Part shown: positions 47,401 to 54,926 of the stretch, piece by piece
Layout: each line of letters begins with the position of its first letter
How positions within the stretch are numbered: position 1 is the stretch's first letter
Notes under the pieces: generated by a model
The model's input: the letters and a program-made list of their open reading frames with translations, nothing else
What the model was told of the DNA's origin: nothing
Databases searched by the model: none
DNA from: Symbiodinium sp. CCMP2592
Lineage: Eukaryota; Sar; Dinophyceae; Suessiales; Symbiodiniaceae
NCBI GenBank assembly: GCA_905221615.1
Contig: CAJNDT010001232.1
Coordinates: 1-64,000, forward strand
DNA length: 64,000 nt
Direction: 5' to 3'
Made by a program: the position numbers and the translations under genes

Positions 47401-48199
47401 GCAAGGGCTTCATGGGTTTAGGATTCAGGGCTTCATTGCAGCTGTGGGGTGGAGCAGTGACCTCAGAATTCCGACCTCCCTCTTCCTTTTCAGCGGATAT
47501 CATACCGCCAGGCACTACAAGGCTTAGGACTGTGTTATATGGGTAGTTGTCAAAATTATGGTCCGTTTTGGGTCCTCATTATAATACGGCACCTAATATT
47601 CAGGGTACCCACAAAAAGACCATAATTTTGACAACTGCCCATATCTGTCCTCGGCTGTTGCCCATCGAAAGACACCGCTTCCCAGATGCCGCCATGGACT
47701 ATGGACAGCGGCGACGACGAAACCTGGGCGAACTGGTGGCCGGATCCCGAGATGACTTGAAGAGGTATACTTGGAGGTTCATGGGTCGTTATAAGTGGGG
47801 TTATAATTAGGGTAACTATGGTTCTAGGTCGTTGAACAGTAGTAAGTATTTTGGCTACAAGGGGTCTAGATATGGGAGTTTCCGGAAATGAGGGGTACCT
47901 GTTTTGGGGTCCCTATAATAAGGATCCTACTATTCAGGGTGCTATATTAGCCCTATTTTCGGAAACTCCCAGATGACTTCAAGAGGTATGGAGGTTCAAC
48001 CTGAGATAACTCAAACTAGCAACAAAAATGTTGCTACGTTAGTACAAAAATCGTCGTCGCAATCAGAATCATAATCATAAGCATGATGACTCTCAAAATG
48101 AAGAAGCATTAGCACTAGGAAGAAAGGACTACGTAGTAATAGTCATAGCAAAAGACATAGTCATAGTGGTAATGGCGGTGAGAGTGATTGTATTCATAC

Positions 48200-48273
<74 letters not shown>

Positions 48274-48368
48274 CTAGTAGTAGTACTAGTACTAGTACTA
48301 GTACTAGTACTAGTACTAGTACTAGTACTAGTACTAGTACTAGTACTAGTACTACTACTAGTAGTAGC

Positions 48369-48399
<31 letters not shown>

Positions 48400-48536
48400 C
48401 TAGTACTAGTAGTACTAGTACTAGTACGGTTGATGATATAAATCCTGCATTACCTTAAGGACCCCTAAACTATGGGAATTAAGGTATATTCCTTATTTTG
48501 GGTAATGCAGGATTCATATCATCAACCGCAGTAGTG

Positions 48537-48581
<45 letters not shown>

Positions 48582-50478
48582 ACAAAAAAGTGTTTCATAC
48601 GAGGGTTTGGGGTTTTTACGGTCCATAGCATCCTCTAGGAACTAAGGTCCATAAATGTTGTTGTTGCATGGTGGAAGTCTAAGAGGTTAACAGGCATGTG
48701 CAGTCTCCACGGGCTTGGGGTTTTGGTCAGTTGGTCTGCCGGCTTGTTCATTGAAGTTGATGGCCGGCTCTACATGCAGAGATCGCGTACCCAGGTTTGA
48801 AACTTCAACTCTCGATTGCCGGAGTCTGCCGGAGTGGCTTGACAAAGCCACACTGAGCACTGGATAGTTCCAGAACTGTAAGTTTGCCGCAAACAGTAGA
48901 CACAGTTGCTGCCAATCTTCGAGCCATCAACCCCTAAACCCAAGAACCCCTAAACCCTGAACCCTAAACCCGAGAGCCCTAAACCCTAGAACCCGAAACC
49001 TTAAGTACAGGGCCTCAAGTGACGCCTCAGGAAGAGACTCTGGAGCTCTTGGAATCTCATGGCGGCGAGGAGTCGCTTCTGTGCATGGGCAGGGGCTACT
49101 TTCCATTCTGAGTTTAAGAAGTTTAATGTTCAAAATTCAGGGTGTGGGAAAGACAGACGGAGCGAGAGAGAGAGAGAGACGGAGAAAGAAAGAGAGATAT
49201 GTAGAGAGACAGAGAGAGAGAGAGAGAGAGAGTGTGAGTGTGAGTGTGAGTGTGAGTGTGAGTGTGAGTGTGAGTGTGAGTGTGAGTGTGAGTGTGTGCG
49301 CGTGCGTGTGCGTGGGCGTGGGCCTGCGTGTTTGTTTGTGTAATCTCATGTTTCGGGTTTGTCTGCAAGTGTTTTGCACAGGAAGGGGTTACAATCTTTG
49401 CGAATAGTCGGCTGATTCACACCTTGAGCACCCGCTGCCACAGTGGCACTTGATGCAAGCCGTGGATGGGTTTCGATTCATTAGGATTTCTGGTAAGACT
49501 TGTACTATCAGCTAAACGACCTCAGTGTGAGCATAGCAGCAGCGAGCCCTAAACCCCTAGAGCCATAAGTTATCCCTGGACCCTGAACTCTCTATATAAA
49601 TCCAAGAAACTTTAAGCTTCAAATCCCGCAGTCATGCGGAGAAAGAGTCACTGCACTTTAGAACAAAACCGAAGCCCAAAACTCTGCAGCCGCTACTTGT
49701 TCGAAGCCCTTCGGGCCTAACCAAGGATGGCCCAAGACCTCAGCCTCAGACAAATTTGGGGGTTTCTGAAAATAGGGGGGCCCTAATATAGGACCCTAAA
49801 TAGTAGGATCCTTATTATAAGGACCCTAAAATCAGGTACCCGCTAAATTTCGGAACCTCACAAATCGCATGAAGGCCCAGCTACACCCTGCGCCAAGGCC
49901 TTCGGATATCGGGTTCCGGACAGGGTTATTTGAGGGTTTTATAAGAGTGGTTGTCAAAATTACGGTCCCTTTTACGGTGCCTAAATTTGTTTGGGTGCCC
50001 AAAAAGGGGCCCCTATTTTGACAACTACCCGTAAGGGTTCTCTGGAAGGTTGTATAGGGGTTTGTCCACCGCTCCGCCAACGAAAAGAACAACTGTTGCC
50101 GGGTCGCGCGCAATTCGCGAGAGTTCGCCCATAATTACCCTAAACCCTAAACCCTAAACTAGCTTGGCTCATTCCAGGTGCCTTGCAAGAAAAGCCTGGA
50201 CACGCTTCCTGTGGAATTTCATCGGAGCTCGCGCCCGTCACTCGCGAAAGCTTGCGTGCGCTTGCGAACGTTCAACCCACCGACTCCAAGAAACCACGCA
50301 CTTTTGAACGGGAACCCCTCTTCTGCCTTCGGCAATGGAACGCTAAACCCTAAACCCCTACACCCTAAACCCCGGAAAGGATGCCTTCGTCAACATCAAG
50401 TACATGATTCCGACGTACCAGAGCTTTGGCAGCGGGGCCTTTGCCTTTCCCTGTACAGGTACTTGGGGGACTGAGTAA
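36598..50478 (+). CDS. PACRG: PACRG (Parkin co-regulated gene) homologue, 12 exons
   Basis: Exons: ~36598-36663, 37694-37729, 38608-38672, 40150-40213, 41116-41155, 43150-43197, 43754-43786, 45289-45323, 47363-47400, 47686-47738, 49031-49069, 50380-50478. All join in phase and reproduce the conserved PACRG domain in order: '[14 protein letters not shown]', '[20 protein letters not shown]', '[19 protein letters not shown]', '[16 protein letters not shown]', '[18 protein letters not shown]', '[20 protein letters not shown]', '[18 protein letters not shown]'. PACRG sits at the inner junction of axonemal doublet microtubules with FAP20, which fits a flagellated alga. Exons are 33-99 nt, introns up to about 2 kb. 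Donors are GC at seven introns, GA at three, GT at one. N-terminal exons upstream of 36598 are not resolved. The C-terminus runs past the usual end into a hairpin element. Confidence 0.93.
37216..37440 (+). repeat. GCT/GCC/ACT triplet-rich region
   Basis: Imperfect GCT, GCC and ACT arrays. The Leu- or Ala-rich frame through it is not supported as a gene. Just upstream (37038-37112) is a possible short terminal exon ('[19 protein letters not shown]'). Confidence 0.8.
37568..37666. mobile_element. Family-A hairpin with perfect ATCT target duplication
   Basis: Ends GGGGGTTTCCGAAAATAGG / AATTTTCGGAAACTCCC, flanked by ATCT. Lies 28 bp before PACRG exon 2. Confidence 0.88.
37694..37729 (+). CDS. 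PACRG: PACRG exon 2
   Basis: Codes '[12 protein letters not shown]'. Acceptor TGGCAG; GT donor CTGAT|GTGGGC completes Met with the next exon. GTGG recurs at both junctions. Confidence 0.75.
37781..37985. mobile_element. Family-E repeat interrupted by a family-A hairpin
   Basis: The family-E element ('TATAGGGGCCTAAAT' ... 'AAGTACCTATACGATTTTGG' ... 'TTATCAAGGCCCCTATAT') is split at 37794-37895 by a family-A hairpin with AAAT duplicated on each side. Family-E relatives occur near 10215-10345, 13406-13612, 17335-17460, 19240-19340, 27833-27925, 28075-28190, 33480-33556 and 47040-47150. Confidence 0.85.
38608..38672 (+). CDS. PACRG: PACRG exon 3
   Basis: Codes '[20 protein letters not shown]' then Leu, the most diagnostic segment. 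GC donor CCTCG|GCCCTG gives 'DGLEDPYGF' with exon 4. Confidence 0.95.
38927..39025. mobile_element. Family-C hairpin
   Basis: Ends GGTTGATGATATAAATCC / GGATTTATATCATCAACC, near-perfect arms. Inside the PACRG intron between exons 3 and 4. Confidence 0.82.
40150..40213 (+). CDS. PACRG: PACRG exon 4
   Basis: Codes '[20 protein letters not shown]' then Ser. Acceptor TTTGTAG; GA donor AGCAG|GACAAT, with CAGGA repeated at the next acceptor. Confidence 0.93.
41116..41155 (+). CDS. PACRG: PACRG exon 5
   Basis: Codes '[13 protein letters not shown]'. Acceptor GGCCAG|G; GC donor CAAG|GCTTCC. Confidence 0.93.
41391..41453 (+). repeat. TAG microsatellite
   Basis: About 20 TAG units inside the PACRG intron between exons 5 and 6. 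Confidence 0.95.
41580..41815 (+). other. Exon-like island inside a PACRG intron
   Basis: Between PACRG exons 5 and 6 two + segments look coding: '[20 protein letters not shown]' (about 41580-41650) and '[20 protein letters not shown]' '[14 protein letters not shown]' (41710-41810), separated by CCCTAAA repeats. They are not part of the PACRG domain. They may be a captured gene fragment or alternative exons. Confidence 0.35.
43150..43197 (+). CDS. PACRG: PACRG exon 6
   Basis: Codes '[16 protein letters not shown]'. The acceptor CTCGAG is chosen over the upstream CCACAG because it matches the family spacing. GC donor TGCAG|GCAGTC. Confidence 0.93.
43754..43786 (+). CDS. PACRG: PACRG exon 7 (33-nt microexon)
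   Basis: Codes '[11 protein letters not shown]'. Acceptor TTTTGCAG repeats the TGCAG of the previous exon end; GC donor GTCAG|GCATCC. Confidence 0.9.
43865..43966. mobile_element. Family-A hairpin with perfect GTAT target duplication
   Basis: Ends GGGGGTTTCCAAAAATTGG / AATTTTCGGAAACTCCC, inverted relative to most copies, flanked by GTAT. Inside a PACRG intron. Confidence 0.88.
44284..44768 (+). pseudogene. Frameshifted coding-like fragment inside a PACRG intron
   Basis: The first part reads '[20 protein letters not shown]' '[20 protein letters not shown]' in one frame and stops near 44513. A different frame then reads Pro-rich '[20 protein letters not shown]' and a basic '[13 protein letters not shown]' to a stop at 44766. 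It looks like a broken, intronless gene piece or retrocopy. Family not recognised. Confidence 0.35.
45289..45323 (+). CDS. PACRG: PACRG exon 8
   Basis: Codes '[11 protein letters not shown]' plus two bases. Acceptor TGGGAG; a GC donor CCGAA|GCTCTC gives 'LLPKIFNLYK' with exon 9. Confidence 0.93.
45788..45858. mobile_element. Family-B hairpin, truncated
   Basis: Lacks the first arm; keeps 'ACTAGGTGCCGTATCATAAT' and 'AATTTTGACAACCACCC'. It has the same kind of truncation as 7737-7814. Confidence 0.65.
47363..47400 (+). CDS. PACRG: PACRG exon 9
   Basis: Codes '[12 protein letters not shown]'. Acceptor GCCGAG; GC donor CACAG|GCAAGG, phase 1. Confidence 0.88.
47541..47640. mobile_element. Family-B hairpin with perfect ATAT target duplication
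   Basis: Ends GGGTAGTTGTCAAAATTATG / ATAATTTTGACAACTGCCC, flanked by ATAT. Lies in the PACRG intron between exons 9 and 10, 45 bp before exon 10. Confidence 0.88.
47686..47738 (+). CDS. PACRG: PACRG exon 10
   Basis: Codes '[18 protein letters not shown]', the D-Y-x-Q-R motif. Acceptor CTTCCCAG; a GC donor GGTG|GCCGGA is preferred over GT three bases earlier because it keeps family spacing. Confidence 0.9.
47769..47826. mobile_element. Family-F half element
   Basis: Left half of the hairpin at 18451 (ACTTGGAGGTTCATGGGT...GGTAACTATGGTT). It begins 30 bp after PACRG exon 10. Confidence 0.65.
47874..47970. mobile_element. Family-A hairpin
   Basis: Ends GGGAGTTTCCGGAAATGAGG / ATTTTCGGAAACTCCC. 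The left flank is shared with 17529, so a larger unit may have moved. Confidence 0.78.
48198..48581 (+). repeat. AGT/ACT microsatellite split by a family-C hairpin
   Basis: TAG triplets (48198-48270), an alternating ACTAGT run (48270-48350) and more TAG, then the hairpin, then TAG again at 48532-48581. Valine-rich reading frames here are artefacts. Confidence 0.95.
48425..48530. mobile_element. Family-C hairpin inserted in a TAG microsatellite
   Basis: Ends TACGGTTGATGATATAAATC / ATTCATATCATCAACCGC with clean TAG repeat on both sides, so the element limits are visible directly. Total length is about 104 bp. Confidence 0.88.
49031..49069 (+). CDS. PACRG: PACRG exon 11
   Basis: Codes '[13 protein letters not shown]'. 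Acceptor GCCTCAG; GA donor GCGAG|GAGTCG; AGGA recurs at the next acceptor. Confidence 0.93.
49161..49291 (+). repeat. GA and GTGTGA microsatellites
   Basis: GA-rich tract followed by about ten TGTGAG units, starting about 90 bp after PACRG exon 11, inside the last intron. Confidence 0.92.
49758..49861. mobile_element. Family-A hairpin, inverted
   Basis: Ends GGGGGTTTCTGAAAATAGG / AATTTCGGAACCTCAC; AAAT lies near both ends. Confidence 0.7.
49945..50030. mobile_element. Family-B hairpin, short
   Basis: Ends GAGTGGTTGTCAAAATTACG / CTATTTTGACAACTACCC; the centre is reduced. Flanks ATAA/GTAA. Confidence 0.7.
50380..50478 (+). CDS. PACRG: PACRG exon 12, C-terminus
   Basis: Codes '[15 protein letters not shown]', the conserved end, then '[17 protein letters not shown]' and TAA at 50476-50478. 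The last 18 bases of this reading, including the stop, fall in the left arm of the hairpin at 50461-50574. A GT donor (ACAG|GTACTT) just before it could instead lead to an unseen last exon. Confidence 0.85.
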   Translation, partial: DAFVNIKYMIPTYQSFGSGAFAFPCTGTWGTE

Positions 50479-50574
50479 GTAGGTTATAAATAGGGTTATA
50501 GGTATTTTAAATGGAGTTACCCCAATTATAACCCTACTTATAACCTACTTACTAAGTCCCCTGGGCCTCCAAGT
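50461..50574. mobile_element. Family-F hairpin at the PACRG 3' end
   Basis: Ends ACTTGGGGGACTGAGTAAG / CTTACTAAGTCCCCTGGGC...CTCCAAGT, inner arms AAGTAGGTTATAA / TTATAACCTACTT. Supplies the TAA read at the PACRG C-terminus. Confidence 0.75.
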
Positions 50575-50673
50575 AGAGAGGCAGAGACGTAGAGAAGGAG
50601 GTGGAGGTTGAGCTTGAGGTACAGGCAGAGGTGGAGGTAGAAAGTAGAAGCAGGAGTAGAAGTAGAAGTAGAC

Positions 50674-50704
<31 letters not shown>

Positions 50705-51108
50705 CAGCAGTAGTAGGAGTAGGAGTAGGAGTAGGAGTCACAGTCGCAGTCACAGTTGTTGATGACGTTGCTGTTGCTGTTTGTGTTACTGTTGTTGTTG
50801 CTGTTGTTGTCGTTGTCGATGTGGCCTTAGTTGTGGTTGCTACTGCTGTTGTTGTTGCTGGTGTTGTTGTCGTTGTTGTAGGGAGGTTCTGTTGGAGGTG
50901 GGTGTGTTCGGGTCTTAGGTTTGGTGGTGTATCTTTGGAATGCCTGCTGCAATAGAAGTTTAGCTGAAGATGTAAGCCAGATTTTAAGCTACCTACAATC
51001 TTGGTGTTGGTTTACTTGAAAGTACGATTTTACTTCAACCCAGCTTCACGGCACCGTCGTCATTGCAGTCTCGGGCCTCCGTAAACTCAAAACTCCAGAA
51101 CCTCAAAG

Positions 51109-51229
51109 GGGTGGTTGTCAAAATTAGGGTCCCGTCTTGGGTCCCAAATATAATACGGCACCAAATATAATTTTAAGGTACCTAATACTTAAGGTACCCA
51201 AAAAGAGACCATAATTTTGACAACTACCC
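51109..51229. mobile_element. Family-B hairpin with perfect AAAG target duplication
   Basis: Ends GGGTGGTTGTCAAAATTAGG / ATAATTTTGACAACTACCC, flanked by AAAG, with a small internal duplication (AAGGTACCTAATACTTAAGG). Confidence 0.86.
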
Positions 51230-51733
51230 AAAGGTCTAGGGCTCTTCGGTTTCGACCCTGCCCCTTGCCATTGGCACCCAGGAGTTGCTGCGCAAAGTAG
51301 CCCTGAGCCGACAGACGCAAGCTTCGACATCCGAATGCTTGAATGTTTCCGCCGAAGCCCTACCTTAACCCCAAGAGACTTACCTTTTTTAAGGACTTGT
51401 TTTAATGAAATCACACTAGGGAACCCTAAAAAGGTAGGTTATGCAGGGTTAGGTACAGCAAGCCCCAGAACCATACACCTGGAGCCAACAAATGGCATCA
51501 AGGACTCAAGACTCCGAGTCGATCCCAAGTTTTAGAGGTGGTTGTTGTTTGTCAAATCTGTTTTAGAAGGGGCCCCCACCCTGTAATAGTGACTATAAGG
51601 ATTATATTAAGGCCCCATTACATTCCTATTATACCATTATAACAGGGTGGGGGCCCTTTCAATCATCTGTTTGTCCTTGTATGTGGCGAGAAGAAGACTG
51701 AGGAATAGTTAGGGTTTGGAGCATTAAAGTAAG

Positions 51734-52335
51734 CCCTCTGACAGAAGGATTGTGTAGATTCGTCTACGGCGTGCAAGGTGTAGAGCTTGCCGAGCTTACA
51801 GTCGAGAGGGCGAGGTTTTCGTCGAGCGCAAGAAAACTTAGGGGTACTTAGAAATGAGTTTTCATTTTTGGTTATTATAATCCCTAAGAAACAGCTAAAA
51901 TTATCATTTTTGCTAGGGTTCTAAGTTCAGTGCAGAAAAGAGGACAGGAATCCTAGAGATGCTTTCGGATCAGGGCTTCCAGCTTTCCTTTGCGTTCGAC
52001 TTGCTCATGGCTGCGTTCCGGCATCAAAATTCAATGAAAGGCTCTAGGAAGACGGAAACAGGGTTTAGGGTTCAGGATTTAGGGTTAAGGGTATCCCCGA
52101 ATGACGCATCATTGCCGCCATCCAGTTGCCTCTCTGATGTCTGATGTCGAAGCATTCGGGGTTTGGTGCGGTTTCTGCAAATCGTGTAGGTCTCTCTGGT
52201 ATTTTCAATTTCAGGCTTTCTCGATGCGTGCAACGATGCCACCAAGTGGCGCCGCGCAAAATTTCGGCAGAATTCGACTTGAGCAGACATGTTTGCGGAG
52301 TGGTGCAAAATCTTCAACCCCAAAACTGTATATTG
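51734..52335 (+). CDS. Exon-like segments of an unidentified gene after PACRG
   Basis: 51734-51835 codes 'LTEGLCRFVYGVQGVELAEL' 'TVERARFSSSARK'. 51956-about 52045 codes 'MLSDQGFQLSFAFDLLMAAF' 'RHQNSMKGSRKTE'. 52215-about 52335 reads 'FLDACNDATKWRRAKFRQNS' then, past a TGA, 'ADMFAEWCKIFNPKTV', or alternatively 'RKISAEFDLSRHVCGVVQNL' in another frame. Acceptors CCTAG and TTTCAATTTCAG are good. Exon order and gene identity are not established. Confidence 0.4.
51837..51936. repeat. Dispersed repeat 'CTTAGGGGTACT', copy 3
   Basis: Third copy of the family at 4577 and 5487. It lies between two exon-like segments (51734-51835 and about 51956-52045), so it probably makes up most of an intron. Confidence 0.65.
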
Positions 52336-52499
52336 TAAGAACCTGATTAAGAAAAATACAGGCCCAAGGTTTCTTAGTCAGGTTCCTACATTAAACCTAA
52401 GGCCTTCATGGAGCAGAGCCTCAGCCCCGAATCCAGAAATGCACAGGTCTGGAATGATGGATCGCTTCCACAAGCTCCCGACATGAATGGTTTAGGGTA

Positions 52500-53035
52500 C
52501 TCCATTGGCTCGCATAATCTCTCAAATCATGAGAATATATCGGTATGAACTTTCAGAAAAAAAATCAATTTTCAAATTCCCAAAAGATTGAGAGAATTTG
52601 ATTGAATCTTATGCTCATGATTAACACAGATATTTTCAGTTCACTTGGTTTAACTAAAAGGCATATCATTTGATGATCATATCAAATATATTTGTCAGCG
52701 CGATATATCTATAGATACCTTAATATTGACGCAGACGTTTTCGCTTTTGAATATTCGAATTCGAAACAGAATACATTCTTCATTCCAAAAAACTGTATTG
52801 TCTATTTTGGAAAGATCTACAATACAATCAGATATCATCTATATAGATAATAAAATATGGCTCTAAATATGCTTTTCGAAATTAAATAATTGAAACTCGA
52901 TGTGTATATGTACGTATAAACATATTTATATATGTGTGTTTACACTTGCATATCTATTTATTTATTTGTTTTTTATCCACTTTAATTTCTTTGTCTTTGT
53001 TTATCTGCCGAAGATAAATATAATAGTTTAAGGAC
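52500..53035. other. AT-rich island
   Basis: Markedly AT-rich, without telomere-like units, hairpins or open frames. Its composition differs from DNA on both sides. Origin unknown; it may be a regulatory spacer or inserted organellar or foreign DNA. Confidence 0.6.
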
Positions 53036-53214
53036 CGGATAAACCCACATGCGTATGTGAAGGATAGTGATGAACGAGTGGAGAGCCCTCTAGAGCCTTC
53101 CAGAGGAGTGTGCGCGGCACGTGGTGTTGGGTGCGTTGTGCTGTGAGCTGTGTGCTGTGTGTTGTGTGCCGTGCATTGTGTGTTGTGTTGTGTGTGTTGT
53201 GCGTGTGGTGTGTG

Positions 53215-53275
53215 TTGCGTGTGTGTGTGTGTGTGTGAGAGTGTGTGTGTGTGTGAGTGTGTGTGTGTGTGTGGT

Positions 53276-53310
<35 letters not shown>

Positions 53311-53333
53311 CGTGTGTGTCTGTGTGTGTAGGT
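53215..53333 (+). repeat. GT-rich microsatellite 1
   Basis: Imperfect GT array with GTGTT interruptions (53118-53440 overall), followed by TA (53429-53450). Confidence 0.93.
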
Positions 53334-53546
53334 GCGTATGTTGTGAGTGCGTGTATGTGCACCCAAAGTTGTGTTGTGCATGTCTGTGCGGTGTAGTGAA
53401 AGTTGTGTGTTGCGTGTTGTGCGTTGTTATATATATATATATATATATATTTATTTATATTTATATTTATACATGTATATTTTTTTTGTTTTGTGCGGTC
53501 TTTCAAAGACCATTTTTTGTCTCCGGCGGGGGGTGGTGGCTACACC

Positions 53547-53775
53547 CGCGTTACATCCCGTAGAGCCTTCTAGAGTTAGCATTTAGTGGTATCTATAGTC
53601 TTCCGAGGGGGCGTCCTAAACGCGCGGCGCATCCTGCGGAGCTTTCTAGATTTATCGTTTAGTGGTGTTTATAGTCTGAAAAAACGGGGTCTCAAACGCG
53701 CGCCGTATCCCGTAGAGCCCTCTAGAGTCAGCGTTTAGTGGCATTTTCAGTCTTCCAGAGGGGTGGTTCCAAATG
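53547..53775 (+). repeat. Tandem repeat, three units of about 76 bp
   Basis: Units beginning about 53547, 53623 and 53699 share 'CCCGTAGAGCC(T)TCTAGAG', 'GTTTAGTGG' and 'ATAGTCTTCC'. A fragment of the same unit (GAGAGCCCTCTAGAGCCTTCC) lies at 53081-53101, just before the other GT array. Confidence 0.8.
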
Positions 53776-53777
53776 GT

Positions 53778-54051
<274 letters not shown>

Positions 54052-54153
54052 CCTCCCTAGCACATGGGAGCAGAGGGTCACTCCTACACTGTTTGCAATT
54101 TTTGCTTTGCAACTCAATCAGACATTTGACATTTACCGAATCAAATGTTGCAG

Positions 54154-54277
54154 GGGGCCAGCGCATGGTGTTGTGACGCTGGCCAACGAAGCTAGCAACA
54201 CCATGGGAAGAGGTTTGGGACGCCAAACCTTGTACCTGCACAAAATTGAGCTGGGGCCCCTGTGCCAGCCCGATTAG
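54154..54277 (+). CDS. Terminal exon-like segment before the ORF array
   Basis: After an acceptor (AAATGTTGCAG) it codes 'GPAHGVVTLANEASNTMGRG' 'LGRQTLYLHKIELGPLCQPD' and TAG. Protein-like composition; no family recognised. Confidence 0.4.
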
Positions 54278-54607
54278 AAGGCCCCTGTGCCAAGATTAGA
54301 GAGTTTTCAGTTGCCACTTTTGGCGGTTGATTCGACAACAAACAAGTTGTACGGTTGCCACAATCTGACAAGCTTTTGCAACATGAACAACATGCCTCTC
54401 TTTTTCCTCTTGCACTCGTACTCTTGGCCGAATCCATCAGTGTGATCAGCGTGGGTCGATGAGACTCCAGAGCAACGGCTTTCCGTCATGGCGCCGTGGT
54501 GACCCTCCGGGGAGACCGGTGATGAACCGGGTGTTCAGCCTTCGTTCAGATCGTTCAGATTCTCCAGATGCTACTTTATCTCTCTCTCTCTGATGCTCGC
54601 ATGTGAG

Positions 54608-54758
54608 TCTGACATGAGTGCAGGTGCAGTAAGGGACGGCTAATGCGGTAAAGTGCGTCTAGTGAGCAGGTCTACCTCTCTATTCTGCCCCGTATTTTTT
54701 CACTTCTTTATTCCTCAGGGACTGCAAGGGCATGTGCATCTGACATGAGTGCAGACGT
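54608..54758 (+). repeat. Direct repeat 'TCTGACATGAGTGCAG', two copies
   Basis: Copies begin at about 54607 and 54738, each followed within about 10 bases by GGTAA/AGTAA. They lie at the start of the ORF array and may be a duplicated 5' leader. Confidence 0.6.
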
Positions 54759-54926
54759 GGTAAAGATGTCTACAGCAAGTGAAGCAGCGCTCTCTCCGGA
54801 GAGTACTCGGCCCTCCACCTTCCTTCTCTCCGTCTACGACCTCTCAAATCAGTCCAGCAGGGACAATCAGGACAGCCTGCACTTTGCTTGTGCAACTGTG
54901 TGTGTTTCACCCGCTTCGTTGCAGCT

